From the NCBI GenBank assembly GCA_018668195.1, contig JABITU010000019.1, positions 1 to 27,610 of the forward strand: DNA of 27,610 bases, given 5' to 3'. The position numbers and the translations under genes are program-made. How positions within the stretch are numbered: position 1 is the stretch's first letter; each line of letters begins with the position of its first letter. A model generated the notes under the pieces. The model was not told the DNA's origin. It worked only from the letters and a program-made list of their open reading frames with translations, and did no database searches. This DNA comes from Tateyamaria sp. (GTDB lineage: Bacteria > Pseudomonadota > Alphaproteobacteria > Rhodobacterales > Rhodobacteraceae). Below are positions 16,272 through 25,059 of the stretch, one piece after another.

Positions 16272-17248
16272 GCGCTCTGATTCAAGGGATAAAGGCGAAT
16301 GACTTTGTCATTGTTGGTCGTGCAGGCATCGACTTTTTTACCGATGTGGGCGTGCGTGCTGAGGATGCAGAACATGTGACAGTCGATCTTGGGGGATCTG
16401 CTGCGAATATCGGTGCGGGCATCTGCAAACTGGGTGGCAGGGCTGCGCTTATCACATCCGTTTCCGACGACTCCATTGGCAGTTACTGTATCAACCGATT
16501 GGGCCACTACGGCGTTGATACAAGGCACGTTCGCCGTGTGGGTGGCGAATACCGTAACTCTTTGGCGTTCTACGAAAGCGTGCTCAAAGGGCACCGCAAC
16601 GTGATCTATCGCAACGGTGCTGCCGATTTCCAGATGGAAATCGCAGATGTCGAAGCGGTGGATTATAGCCGCTATGGTGCGCTGATCACGGCCGGTACTG
16701 TCTTTGCTGCGGAACCTTCGCGCGCGGCGACGTTCCGCGCCTTTGAACTGGCCAAAGCGGCAGGTGTGCCGATCATCTTTGACGTGGATTACCGCCCCTA
16801 TTCTTGGCCATCGCCACAGGTTGCCGCTGATGTTTTGAGCCGCGCTGCAGAGGCGTCTGACATGATCGTAGGTAATGATGAAGAGTTCGGCTTTATGGCT
16901 GGGGGCCTTGAAAAAGGGCAGGCTAAGGCCCGTTCATTGTCCGAAGCGACCGCAGAAATTGTGATCTATAAAATGGGCGAAAACGGTGCGGTCACCTATA
17001 CGTCAGGCGCAGAAATTGTGACGGGCATTTATCCGGTCACGGCTGTCAAACCCAATGGGGCAGGGGATGCGTTCATGGCCGGTCTCATGACTGCGATTGC
17101 TGATGGCCATGACCTGAAAACCGCGATATTACGAGGCTCGGCCTGCGCTTCGATCACTGTATCAAAACCGGGCTGTGCGCCAGCGATGCCGGACCCCAAA
17201 GGGCTTGCGGCTTTTCTGGAAACGCAACCCGGCCCGACCAACCCCTAA
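16268..17248 (+). CDS. iolC: 5-dehydro-2-deoxygluconokinase IolC (PfkB family)
   Basis: A 326-residue ribokinase-like enzyme that phosphorylates 2-deoxy-5-keto-gluconate. The substrate-side motif GGSAANIG is at 42-49. DVDYRPYSW at 172-180 is typical of IolC, and the catalytic NGAGDAF is at 263-269 with base D267. The start is GTG, overlapping the oxygenase stop in a GTGA arrangement. It ends after the kinase domain and lacks the C-terminal DUF2090 aldolase-like half found in many proteobacterial IolC proteins. The aldolase step is instead supplied by the separate gene at 18100. Confidence 0.9.
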   Translation: MSALIQGIKANDFVIVGRAGIDFFTDVGVRAEDAEHVTVDLGGSAANIGAGICKLGGRAALITSVSDDSIGSYCINRLGHYGVDTRHVRRVGGEYRNSLAFYESVLKGHRNVIYRNGAADFQMEIADVEAVDYSRYGALITAGTVFAAEPSRAATFRAFELAKAAGVPIIFDVDYRPYSWPSPQVAADVLSRAAEASDMIVGNDEEFGFMAGGLEKGQAKARSLSEATAEIVIYKMGENGAVTYTSGAEIVTGIYPVTAVKPNGAGDAFMAGLMTAIADGHDLKTAILRGSACASITVSKPGCAPAMPDPKGLAAFLETQPGPTNP

Positions 17249-17260
17249 CGGAGGATCGCC

Positions 17261-18103
17261 ATGCATATCGCGCCTTTTGACAACAAGAACGCCCCAATCG
17301 TGGACTTGGACGATGCAACCGTTCCGCTAAACTACTTTAATATCGTAAAGCTCAAAAAGGGCGAAGCATTCGAATACAAGGTACCGGGATACGAAACCTG
17401 CATCGTTCCAGCGACAGGCACGGTCGACGTCAACGTTGAGGGGTTCAAAGCTGATGCACTGGGTGGGCGCGGCGTTGACGTCTGGGACGGCGAACCCGAA
17501 GGGGTCTATGTGCCGACCGCCGCCAAGGCTGAAATGGTTTGCACCTCGGACGCGGCCGAAGTTTATGTGGCGGGGGCCCGTTTTGACGGGGTGCTAGATG
17601 CCTTTGCCATTCGGTCGGATGAGCTTGACCTGGTGCAATACGGATCAGACGACACCAAGACCCATCGTAAGATCAAGCATATCCTTGGCCAAAAGCAACA
17701 TGACAAGGTGGGCCGCTTGCTGGTCAGCGAATTGTTTACCGTGGGTCAGGGTGGTTGGTCGGGCTTTCCAAGCCACAAGCATGACACCGACCGGATGCCG
17801 GTCGAGACACGACACGACGAAACCTATAACTTCCGCTTCAGGCCCAATCATGGGTCTGGTGTGCAGATGCTTCAGCGCGAAGATGGCAAAGCAGGAGATG
17901 CCTATCACATTGTCGATGGATCAACCATTTGCCTTGATAACGGATATCATCCCTGCGCCGTGCTGCCCGGCTATGAGATGTACTATTTTACCATTCTGGG
18001 GGGGCTCAGCCAGCGCAGTCTGGTTCAATATTTCCAGCCCTCGCATGCCTATCAGATTGAGACAATCCCCGGCATCAAAGACATGATTGCCAAGTTCAAA
18101 TGA
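17261..18103 (+). CDS. iolB: 5-deoxy-glucuronate isomerase IolB
   Basis: A 280-residue double-cupin isomerase converting 5-deoxy-glucuronate to 2-deoxy-5-keto-gluconate. The metal-site segment GFPSHKHDTD places H172 and H174, followed by E187 (RHDETYNF) and H230 (NGYHPCAV). GGAGG precedes the ATG in the 12-bp gap after iolC. The stop overlaps the next start as ATGA. Length is normal for the family. Confidence 0.94.
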   Translation: MHIAPFDNKNAPIVDLDDATVPLNYFNIVKLKKGEAFEYKVPGYETCIVPATGTVDVNVEGFKADALGGRGVDVWDGEPEGVYVPTAAKAEMVCTSDAAEVYVAGARFDGVLDAFAIRSDELDLVQYGSDDTKTHRKIKHILGQKQHDKVGRLLVSELFTVGQGGWSGFPSHKHDTDRMPVETRHDETYNFRFRPNHGSGVQMLQREDGKAGDAYHIVDGSTICLDNGYHPCAVLPGYEMYYFTILGGLSQRSLVQYFQPSHAYQIETIPGIKDMIAKFK

Positions 18104-18927
18104 CACTCGCAACCTTGGCTGATGTTTTGCGGCCCGCCAAGGCGGGGGGCTATGCGGTTGCGGGTCTGGTGACGCTGGGCTGGGAAGATATGCGCGCTTT
18201 TGTAGCGGCAGCAGAGGCCGAAGACTGCCCTGTCATCTTGCAAGCCGGACCATCGTGTCGCGCACACACGCCGCTGCCGATTCTAGGCAAAATGTTCCGC
18301 TATTTGGCAGAGCGCGCAAGTGTTCCGGTGGTCGCGCATCTGGACCACGGCTATACCTTTGGTGAGTGCAAGGAGGCATTGGACAGCGGGTTCACGTCGC
18401 TTATGTTTGATGGCTCGCGCAAACCGCTGGCACAGAATATCCTTGAAACGGCTCAGATTGCTGAAATGGCGCATAAGGCGGGAATTTCCTGCGAGGGTGA
18501 GATCGGGTTTGTCGGATATGATAATGGCGAGGCTTCCGCCGGAACGGACCCTGCTGAAGCCGCAGAATTTGCGCGTGAAACTGGCGTTGATGCGATGGCC
18601 ATCTCGGTGGGAAATGTGCATTTGCAAAAGGATCAATCGGGTGGTCTGGACGAAGCCCGAATAGCCGCGATTGAGGCGGTGACAGATGTGCCTTTGGTGA
18701 TACACGGTGGCTCAGGCGTGCCTGCTGCTCAGCGCCGCACCCTTGCGCGAACCACTGCGATCAGCAAATTCAACATCGGCACCGAATTGCGCATGGCTTT
18801 TGGCGCGGCTTTGCGCGGTGCTGTCAATGCGGATGCAAATCGATTTGACCGCGTGACAATCCTGCAAGACACGCATGACCCGGTTGTGGCAGCGACACGC
18901 GTGGTTCTGAAAACAATGAAGGGCTAG
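18100..18927 (+). CDS. iolJ: Class II fructose-bisphosphate-aldolase-type enzyme, probable IolJ
   Basis: A 275-residue zinc aldolase, likely splitting 2-deoxy-5-keto-gluconate 6-phosphate into dihydroxyacetone phosphate and malonate semialdehyde. Zinc ligands H83 (AHLDHG, with catalytic D82), H174 (GNVH) and H202 (IHGGSG) are all present. E134 (CEGEIG) is also conserved. The start overlaps the iolB stop by 4 bp. Members of this family also act on fructose- or tagatose-bisphosphate; the iol context makes the IolJ role most likely. Confidence 0.82.
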   Translation: MTLATLADVLRPAKAGGYAVAGLVTLGWEDMRAFVAAAEAEDCPVILQAGPSCRAHTPLPILGKMFRYLAERASVPVVAHLDHGYTFGECKEALDSGFTSLMFDGSRKPLAQNILETAQIAEMAHKAGISCEGEIGFVGYDNGEASAGTDPAEAAEFARETGVDAMAISVGNVHLQKDQSGGLDEARIAAIEAVTDVPLVIHGGSGVPAAQRRTLARTTAISKFNIGTELRMAFGAALRGAVNADANRFDRVTILQDTHDPVVAATRVVLKTMKG

Positions 18928-18930
18928 GAC

Positions 18931-19935
18931 ATGATCAACATAGCACTTTTGGGCTGTGGCCGCATTGGGCAGGTTCACGCAAATAGCTTGCTTGGAATAG
19001 ATGGTGCACGCGTTGCAGCGGTGTGCGATGCCGTCCCTGCCGCCGCAGACGCATTGGCCGAGCGCACTGGTGCAAAAGTAATGGACACCGATGCAATTCT
19101 TGCGGATGCGGACATTGATGCCGTTGTAATCGGTACGCCGACAACCACCCACTATGATTTGATCCATGCCGCTGCTAACGAGGGAAAGGCGATATTTTGC
19201 GAAAAGCCAATCGATCTGAATGCAGACCGAATTCGCGATTGCCTGAAGATTGTGAGCGCACATAATGTGCCGTTTCTTGTCGCTTTCAACCGCCGCTTTG
19301 ATCCGAACTTTCGCGCGCTGAAACAACAGATTGACGATGGCACCGTGGGCGATGTTGAAATGATTACGATCCTGTCACGTGATCCCAACCCGCCCCCGAT
19401 CGGTTATGTCAAAACGTCGGGTGGCTTATTTCGCGATATGATGATCCATGATTTTGACATGGCCCGTTTTTTACTAGGAGAAGACCCGGTAGAAATATTT
19501 GCGCAGGGTTCATGCCTTGTAAATCCAGAGATTGGTGCCGCGGGGGATGTGGACACGGCCATGGTCACCTTGCGTACGGACAGCGGAAAGTTGTGCCACA
19601 TTTCGAATTCTCGTCGTGCCACTTATGGCTATGACCAGAGAGTTGAAGTACATGGCAGTATGGGGATGGTTCGGGCCGACAACGTATTAACGACGACAGT
19701 CGAAGTATCGACCGCATCGGGGTTTTGCCGTGCCCCGACCGAGCCATTCTTTCTAGAGCGCTATAGTGATGCGTATCGGGCTGAAATGCTGCACTTTATT
19801 GACGCTGTAACGACAGGAAACGCGCCTTCGCCAGACGGATTGGACGGTTTTAAGGCGCAGGTCATTGCGGATGCAGCGGACGCGTCCTGTACCTTAGGAC
19901 AGCCGCAGACGTTGGATTTTACCTACAGTATTTGA
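18931..19935 (+). CDS. iolG: Inositol 2-dehydrogenase IolG (Gfo/Idh/MocA family)
   Basis: A 334-residue NAD-dependent dehydrogenase oxidising myo-inositol to 2-keto-myo-inositol (scyllo-inosose). The Rossmann motif GCGRIGQVH is at 8-16, CEKP with E91-K92-P93 follows, and the catalytic D169 and H173 are in DMMIHDFDMAR. FNRRFDPNF at 119-127 is typical of IolG. It starts 3 bp after the aldolase gene and closes the operon. Length fits the 330-340 residue norm. The next gene is convergent, 126 bp away. Confidence 0.93.
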   Translation: MINIALLGCGRIGQVHANSLLGIDGARVAAVCDAVPAAADALAERTGAKVMDTDAILADADIDAVVIGTPTTTHYDLIHAAANEGKAIFCEKPIDLNADRIRDCLKIVSAHNVPFLVAFNRRFDPNFRALKQQIDDGTVGDVEMITILSRDPNPPPIGYVKTSGGLFRDMMIHDFDMARFLLGEDPVEIFAQGSCLVNPEIGAAGDVDTAMVTLRTDSGKLCHISNSRRATYGYDQRVEVHGSMGMVRADNVLTTTVEVSTASGFCRAPTEPFFLERYSDAYRAEMLHFIDAVTTGNAPSPDGLDGFKAQVIADAADASCTLGQPQTLDFTYSI

Positions 19936-20061
19936 CGAAATACCTGAAGCATCTGTCATCACTTAACGCGTTGAAACCTTTGATTTCAGGCAACGTTAGA
20001 TAGCTCGATTTTTTCACCAAAAGCTGTATAATTCTGTTCCTCAGGCGGCCGGTGGATTGCT

Positions 20062-21192
20062 TTAACTTAGCTTGATCCAAGCCGCATTGCGTGCGGCCGA
20101 CCTTACGCAGGCATCAACAAATTCGACGCCTCTCAAGCCGTCCAACACGGTTGGGTATATCACGTCTGTACCCGGCGTCAGACCGTCTTTGAAAGCAGTG
20201 ATCGCCTCAGCGGCTTCGCTGTAAATGGTTGCAAACCCTTCCAGATACCCCTCGGGATGACCGGCGGGGATGCGGCTGACCCGTTCGGCGGCCGGACCGG
20301 CGCCCGCGCCATTGCGTGTGATCACACGTTTGGGTTCGCCAAAGGGCGTGTGCAACAGATAGTTTGGGTTTTCCTGCACCCACTCCAAGCCGCCACTTTC
20401 GCCGTATACCCGCAGGCGCAACGCATTTTCGTTGCCCGGCGCCACCTGTGAACACCACAGCATACCTTTTGCTCCGCCATGAAAGCGCAACAATACGTGA
20501 CCATTGTCATCAACCCGGCGGCCCGGAACAAAGGCATCCAGATCAGCGGCGAGGCTTTCCACGGTCAGACCCGACACAAAGCACGCCAGATTGTGCGCAT
20601 GTGTGCCTATATCGCCCGTTGATCCCCCCGCACCAGAGCGGGCCGGATCCGTGCGCCATTCGGCTTGCTTGAACGTTTCATCCTGTGTCAGCCAATCTTG
20701 CGGATACTCGACCTGGACGACGCGCACCTTGCCGATCTCGCCGGTTGCGACCATTTCCCGCGCATGACGCACCATCGGATAGCCGGTATAGTTGTGCGTC
20801 AAAACGAAAAGTGCATCGGCCTTTTCCACCGCCTTGACCAGTTTTTTGGCGTCAGCAAGCGTCGAGACCAGTGGCTTGTCACAGATCACGTGGATGCCAC
20901 GTTTTAGGAACTCGCGTGCAGCGGCATAGTGGACGTGGTTGGGCGTAACAATCGATACGGCCTCAATCCCGTTTTTTAGGCGTGCTTCGCGGATCGCCAT
21001 CTGTTTGAAGTCGTCATAGATGCGCGGCAAACCCAAAGCCTCACCCGAAGCGCGGGCCTTGTCGGGTGTCGAAGATAACGCACCCGCCACCAATTCGAAG
21101 CGATCGTCGATGCGCGACGCGATGCGGTGCACGGCCCCGATAAAGGCATCATTCCCGCCACCCACCATGCCAAGCTTGATCTTTTTTACCAT
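20062..21192 (-). CDS. Gfo/Idh/MocA-family oxidoreductase of the second sugar operon
   Basis: A 376-residue predicted NAD(P)-dependent dehydrogenase. It has the Rossmann motif GMVGGGNDAFIG and, in place of the usual EKP, a DKP motif (D105-K106-P107); the catalytic D194 and H198 are in GDIGTHAHN. An ATG 6 bp upstream (21198) is in frame, but GAGAGGGA would then touch the start, so 21192 with 6-nt spacing is preferred. It is the last visible gene of the minus-strand operon, next to the TIM-barrel gene at 21270. It is paralogous to the dehydrogenase at 10191. Substrate unknown; 3-keto sugar formation is one possibility for this family. Confidence 0.86.
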   Translation of the reverse strand: MVKKIKLGMVGGGNDAFIGAVHRIASRIDDRFELVAGALSSTPDKARASGEALGLPRIYDDFKQMAIREARLKNGIEAVSIVTPNHVHYAAAREFLKRGIHVICDKPLVSTLADAKKLVKAVEKADALFVLTHNYTGYPMVRHAREMVATGEIGKVRVVQVEYPQDWLTQDETFKQAEWRTDPARSGAGGSTGDIGTHAHNLACFVSGLTVESLAADLDAFVPGRRVDDNGHVLLRFHGGAKGMLWCSQVAPGNENALRLRVYGESGGLEWVQENPNYLLHTPFGEPKRVITRNGAGAGPAAERVSRIPAGHPEGYLEGFATIYSEAAEAITAFKDGLTPGTDVIYPTVLDGLRGVEFVDACVRSAARNAAWIKLS

Positions 21193-21269
21193 ATCCATTC
21201 CCTCTCAGAGGCGGGGCCCCATCTTGGTTGTTCTTAAATAATATCCGCTGGAGCCATCCAGTGTGGCGC

Positions 21270-22325
21270 CTAGCCAATGCCAAGCATTTTACGATTTGCT
21301 GCCTCGTCAGTGCCGCCATCGGCAAAATCATCAAACGCGCGTTCGGTCACTCGGATAATGTGATCGGCGACGAATTGTGCACCTTCGCGCGCGCCGTCCT
21401 CAGGGTGTTTCAAGCAGCATTCCCACTCGACAACCGCCCAACCATCAAAGTCATTGGCCGCCATCTTGGAAAAGATCGCCGCAAAATCGACCTGTCCATC
21501 ACCAAGGGACCGGAAACGTCCCGCCCTATCTACCCAAGGCTGATAGCCCGAATAAACCCCTTGCCGACCGGTCGGATTAAACTCTGCGTCTTTGACATGG
21601 AACATCTTGATCCGATCCTTGTAGATGTCGATGTTATCCAGATAATCCATGCACTGAAGCACGTAATGAGATGGGTCATAAAGCATGTTGCATCGGGCGT
21701 GGCCATTCACCCGTTCAAGAAACATTTCAAAGGTGGCCCCGTCATGCAAGTCTTCGCCTGGGTGTATCTCATAGCAAATGTTGACGTCATTGGCATCGGC
21801 ATGGTCGAGGATTGGACGCCACCTGTTCGCCAATTCGTCAAACGCTGATTCAATCAGGCCTGCAGGCCGCTGCGGCCAAGGGTAGACATAGGGCCAGGCT
21901 AGCGCGCCCGAGAATGTGGCGTGGTTCTTGATGCCCATGTTTGCCGAGGCCGAGATGGCCTTTTTTACCTGATCGACTGCCCATGCCTGACGCGCCTGTG
22001 GGTTGCCTTGCACAGACGGGTCAGCAAAGCCGTCAAAAGCAGTGTCATAGGCTGGGTGCACGGCCACGAGTTGACCTTGTAAATGTGTGGACAGCTCAGT
22101 GACTTCAATGCCGTTGTCAGCAGCTTCGCCTTTGAATGTGTCGCAATAATCCTTGCTTGCGGCGGCTGCTGCCAGATCAAACAGACGTGCATCCCAGCTT
22201 GGCACCTGAACACCTTTGTAACCACAATCAGCAGCCCATTTGGTGATCGCATCCCACGAGTTGAACGGCGCATCTTCGCCCGCAAATTGTGCCAGAAACA
22301 GTGCTGGGCCTTGAATTGTTTTCAT
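21270..22325 (-). CDS. Xylose-isomerase-like TIM-barrel protein (sugar phosphate isomerase/epimerase family)
   Basis: A 351-residue protein of the AP-endonuclease-2/xylose-isomerase-like superfamily. Likely metal ligands are E186 (CYEIHPGED), D217 and H220 (YDPSHY), H243/D246 (FHVKDAEF) and E300 or E302 (VVEWE). The ATG at 22325 has GGGAG 9 nt upstream; a longer frame from TTG at 22340 is less likely. It is 77 bp upstream of the dehydrogenase, an arrangement seen for isomerase, epimerase and 3-keto-glycoside lyase pairs. It is clearly different from IolE: longer, and without GNAPCSWGV. Exact reaction unknown. Confidence 0.82.
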   Translation of the reverse strand: MKTIQGPALFLAQFAGEDAPFNSWDAITKWAADCGYKGVQVPSWDARLFDLAAAAASKDYCDTFKGEAADNGIEVTELSTHLQGQLVAVHPAYDTAFDGFADPSVQGNPQARQAWAVDQVKKAISASANMGIKNHATFSGALAWPYVYPWPQRPAGLIESAFDELANRWRPILDHADANDVNICYEIHPGEDLHDGATFEMFLERVNGHARCNMLYDPSHYVLQCMDYLDNIDIYKDRIKMFHVKDAEFNPTGRQGVYSGYQPWVDRAGRFRSLGDGQVDFAAIFSKMAANDFDGWAVVEWECCLKHPEDGAREGAQFVADHIIRVTERAFDDFADGGTDEAANRKMLGIG

Positions 22326-22352
22326 AATTTTTTCTCCCAAAGAGCCACGATT

Positions 22353-23405
22353 CTAGGGCGGCATGTTTTCTTTTAGATAAATGTCGATGCGTATCCGTTC
22401 CTGAGCGCTGTTTAGCGGCCTCTGGTCTCTTTTGGCGCGCATGACGCGAACCGCACTTCGGATAAGGTGACCGGGGTCTTGACTAATGACAGCATCAATA
22501 ACTCCATTGTTCAGGGCAGTGCGCGACAAGGGTGTTAACTCGTGCGCGACCACAGCCGGTTTGTCGTCGAAGTTATGAGAATTAAAAAAACGTACCAAGC
22601 CCTCATTGCCAGCCGCAGATGAATAAATGCCAATGACGTTTGAGTTTTCTGCTAAAGCGTCAGGCAGCAAGCGTTCGATCAGATCGGGATCGTCGCGCCC
22701 TTCGAGAGATGCAAGCACGTCGATGTGGGGAAAGTCTTGGCCCATGACCTCGTCAAAGCCAAGGCGTCTTTCCAAATGATCACGAGCGAGCATTGATCCG
22801 GTTAGCACCATAACCTTACCACGCTTTTTACCCAAAAACCGACCCAAAAGTTGTGCAGCCGTCCGCCCTGCAGCAACATTATCGATGCCAACACAGTAAT
22901 CCCGCTCTGAGCTTGGAATATCTGCGACCAAAGAAACCACGGTCAGCCCATTCGCTTTGAGATGCGCAATGGAATCGCGCACCGAAGGTGTTTCCGGTCC
23001 AAAGATCGCGACCCCGTCCACCTGGCTTTTGTCGATAGCGTTGATTGCAGCTGCAAGAGCCATAGGATCAAAGGCTGCAACACGCACGAAACTCAGGACC
23101 GTGCGGTCGTGGCGCAAATTGATGTTAAGCTGATCGATCTGCGCTTGTAATGACGACACAAATTCATTGTCATTGGCGGGCAGGATGAACACGAAATTAT
23201 ACACCCGTCCCCGTGCGAGATTGGCTGCCGCTGCGTCGCGAACATAGCCAAGTTCAGCAATGGCTTTATTGACTTTACTTATGGTTTTTTCTCGCACACC
23301 AGGGCGCGCGTTCAAGACCCGATCAACGGTTGCAAGACTAACTTCAGCGACACGCGCTATGTCGTTGATTGTAGGGTTGAGATATGTTTCTGTCGTTGGC
23401 TTCAT
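22353..23405 (-). CDS. LacI-family transcriptional regulator of the second sugar operon
   Basis: A 350-residue regulator. The DNA-binding domain is at about 12-58 (TINDIARVAEVSLATVDRVLN, then KAIAELGYVRDAAAANLARG) and the effector domain begins NFVFILPANDNEF. It has the shape of regulators whose effector domain is of the ribose-binding type. It sits within the operon, 16 bp after the kinase gene and 27 bp before the TIM-barrel gene, so it is probably autoregulated with the transporter. No operator is visible; it may lie upstream of the first gene beyond the right edge. Confidence 0.88.
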   Translation of the reverse strand: MKPTTETYLNPTINDIARVAEVSLATVDRVLNARPGVREKTISKVNKAIAELGYVRDAAAANLARGRVYNFVFILPANDNEFVSSLQAQIDQLNINLRHDRTVLSFVRVAAFDPMALAAAINAIDKSQVDGVAIFGPETPSVRDSIAHLKANGLTVVSLVADIPSSERDYCVGIDNVAAGRTAAQLLGRFLGKKRGKVMVLTGSMLARDHLERRLGFDEVMGQDFPHIDVLASLEGRDDPDLIERLLPDALAENSNVIGIYSSAAGNEGLVRFFNSHNFDDKPAVVAHELTPLSRTALNNGVIDAVISQDPGHLIRSAVRVMRAKRDQRPLNSAQERIRIDIYLKENMPP

Positions 23406-23421
23406 GTTTGTTTACATAAGG

Positions 23422-25047
23422 TTATAATGCCTTTGCTAGTCCTTCAAACAAACGCGCCACCGCTTCAGCGCCGGGGTCTACATGACCTATCAGATTTTCT
23501 TCGGGTACGTAAGATGCGCGTCCTGCGTTGGCGCGCCCCATTGCGGCGGTTTTCTGTGCGCCGTCCCGTGCAGCAGAGGCTGCTGCATCAAGGCCGTGGG
23601 GCAGGGCACTTAACGCTGGTCCGAGTGCGTCGATCATTGTGCGATCACCGATATGTGCCCCGCCCACTTGGCTGATGCGTTCAAGCCCGGCTAGCAATGC
23701 CTTGTGTATAGGTTTTCCACTGGCGCAAGCATCGCCCGTGGCTCCAAAGAAAATCGCAAGGATAACACCCGACGATCCTCCCATTGTTTGGCTTAACTCA
23801 TTGCCGACAGCACGAAACAATTGTGTCGGATCAGCCAAGGGCAGTCGATCTAAGGCCCCTTTAAGGGCGCGTGCGGCTGTGGCCAGCGTGTTTCCAGTGT
23901 CACCATCGCCTGATTTTGCGTCCAGTTCATTCAAGTCGGCTTCGGCAGCCATCAGCAGATCACAACACTGTTCCAGCACGTTTCGTGTCTTTGTATTGCT
24001 TGATGGGATTGGCTGGATTGGGCTCAGGCCGTCGGGCAGTGGACTTACCAAAACAGGCCCGATGTCTTTGACTCCTGGCCACGTAGGCAAATCTACAGGT
24101 GCGTGCAGATGGCTCATGATGACTGCATCGACGGGCAGAACCGAGACTGAAAACCCGTGCATATCTAGTGACGTCATCAGCGGGGCCGGGCCAATAATAT
24201 GTGTAATATTGCCGGCTCTTTCTGACGTTGCCAATTCGTGAGCCAGCACGCTCATTTCGAGCGGAGTAGTTGAGCCGAGGTTATTCAGGATTGCCACGTA
24301 CGGGCCAGTGCCTATCCGGGGGGCGAGCTTTTCCAACACCAGATCCATCGCGTTTTGGGCGTCTTTGAACGCGACTTGTTGAACGCCTGCCTCACCATGA
24401 ATTCCAAGGCCCAGTTCCGCCATACCGGGAGCGATCCGGTCTTCCTTGGCAGAGCCGGGAACTGTGCAAGTATCCAGAGATTTGCCAATCGACGCCATGT
24501 TGGATATTGCGCTTTGCGCTGCTTCTGTGATGGTGGCTAGATCGGCATCAGATTCAGCCAGTGCGCCTGCGATCTTATGCACAAACAACGTGCCTGCTAC
24601 GCCCCGTGGTTGGGGCAGGTCGGGAAGGGCGATGTCATCATCAACCACAACCATTGCAACCTTAAGGCCAAATGCGCGCGCGCGTTCCGCGGCGAGACCA
24701 AAATTCAGCCGGTCACCGGTATAGTTTTTGACGATAAGCAAGCAGCCCGAAGGCCCGGTAACAGCTAGAATTCCGGCCAATACCGCGTCGACGGATGGCG
24801 AAGCAAAGATTTCGCCGCAGACGGCAGCCGTCAACATGCCGGCCCCTACAAAGCCTGCGTGAGCAGGTTCATGCCCCGAACCACCGCCGGAAATGAGCGC
24901 TACTTTTGACTTATCCCAATCTGTACGGCAAACAACCTTGATATGAGGATAGCCGTCTAACCGGGTGAGTGCTCCGCCGCAGGTTTCCAGCAAACCGTCG
25001 ATCGCGTCCGTCACAAGCGTCTCTTTGGCATTGATGAATTGGTTCAT
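23422..25047 (-). CDS. Dihydroxyacetone kinase-family protein (fused DhaK-DhaL)
   Basis: A 541-residue ATP-dependent ketose kinase. The DhaK half (about 1-330) has GGGSGHEPAHAG at 54-65, and H217 in GLGIHGEAG is positioned to bind the substrate covalently. The DhaL half (about 355-541) has the Mg-ATP motif GDGDTG at 380-385 and MGGSSG at 422-427. The fused form uses ATP, not PTS phosphate. AGGAG lies 8 nt before the ATG. Family members act on dihydroxyacetone, glyceraldehyde or tetruloses such as erythrulose. Being inside a polyol-type transporter operon, it may phosphorylate a short or branched ketose rather than dihydroxyacetone. Confidence 0.9.
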   Translation of the reverse strand: MNQFINAKETLVTDAIDGLLETCGGALTRLDGYPHIKVVCRTDWDKSKVALISGGGSGHEPAHAGFVGAGMLTAAVCGEIFASPSVDAVLAGILAVTGPSGCLLIVKNYTGDRLNFGLAAERARAFGLKVAMVVVDDDIALPDLPQPRGVAGTLFVHKIAGALAESDADLATITEAAQSAISNMASIGKSLDTCTVPGSAKEDRIAPGMAELGLGIHGEAGVQQVAFKDAQNAMDLVLEKLAPRIGTGPYVAILNNLGSTTPLEMSVLAHELATSERAGNITHIIGPAPLMTSLDMHGFSVSVLPVDAVIMSHLHAPVDLPTWPGVKDIGPVLVSPLPDGLSPIQPIPSSNTKTRNVLEQCCDLLMAAEADLNELDAKSGDGDTGNTLATAARALKGALDRLPLADPTQLFRAVGNELSQTMGGSSGVILAIFFGATGDACASGKPIHKALLAGLERISQVGGAHIGDRTMIDALGPALSALPHGLDAAASAARDGAQKTAAMGRANAGRASYVPEENLIGHVDPGAEAVARLFEGLAKAL

Positions 25048-25059
25048 TTCCGGGTCTCC

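Noticed and set aside
19936..20061. Possible bidirectional terminator between iolG and the convergent dehydrogenase
   Set aside because: There is a T-run (TTTTTT) and an AACGCGTT palindrome, but no strong stem directly before a U-tract on either strand.
23406..23421. Search for a LacI operator directly before the second LacI gene
   Set aside because: The gap to the kinase gene is only 16 bp and AT-rich, with no palindrome. Regulation probably acts upstream of the operon, beyond the window.
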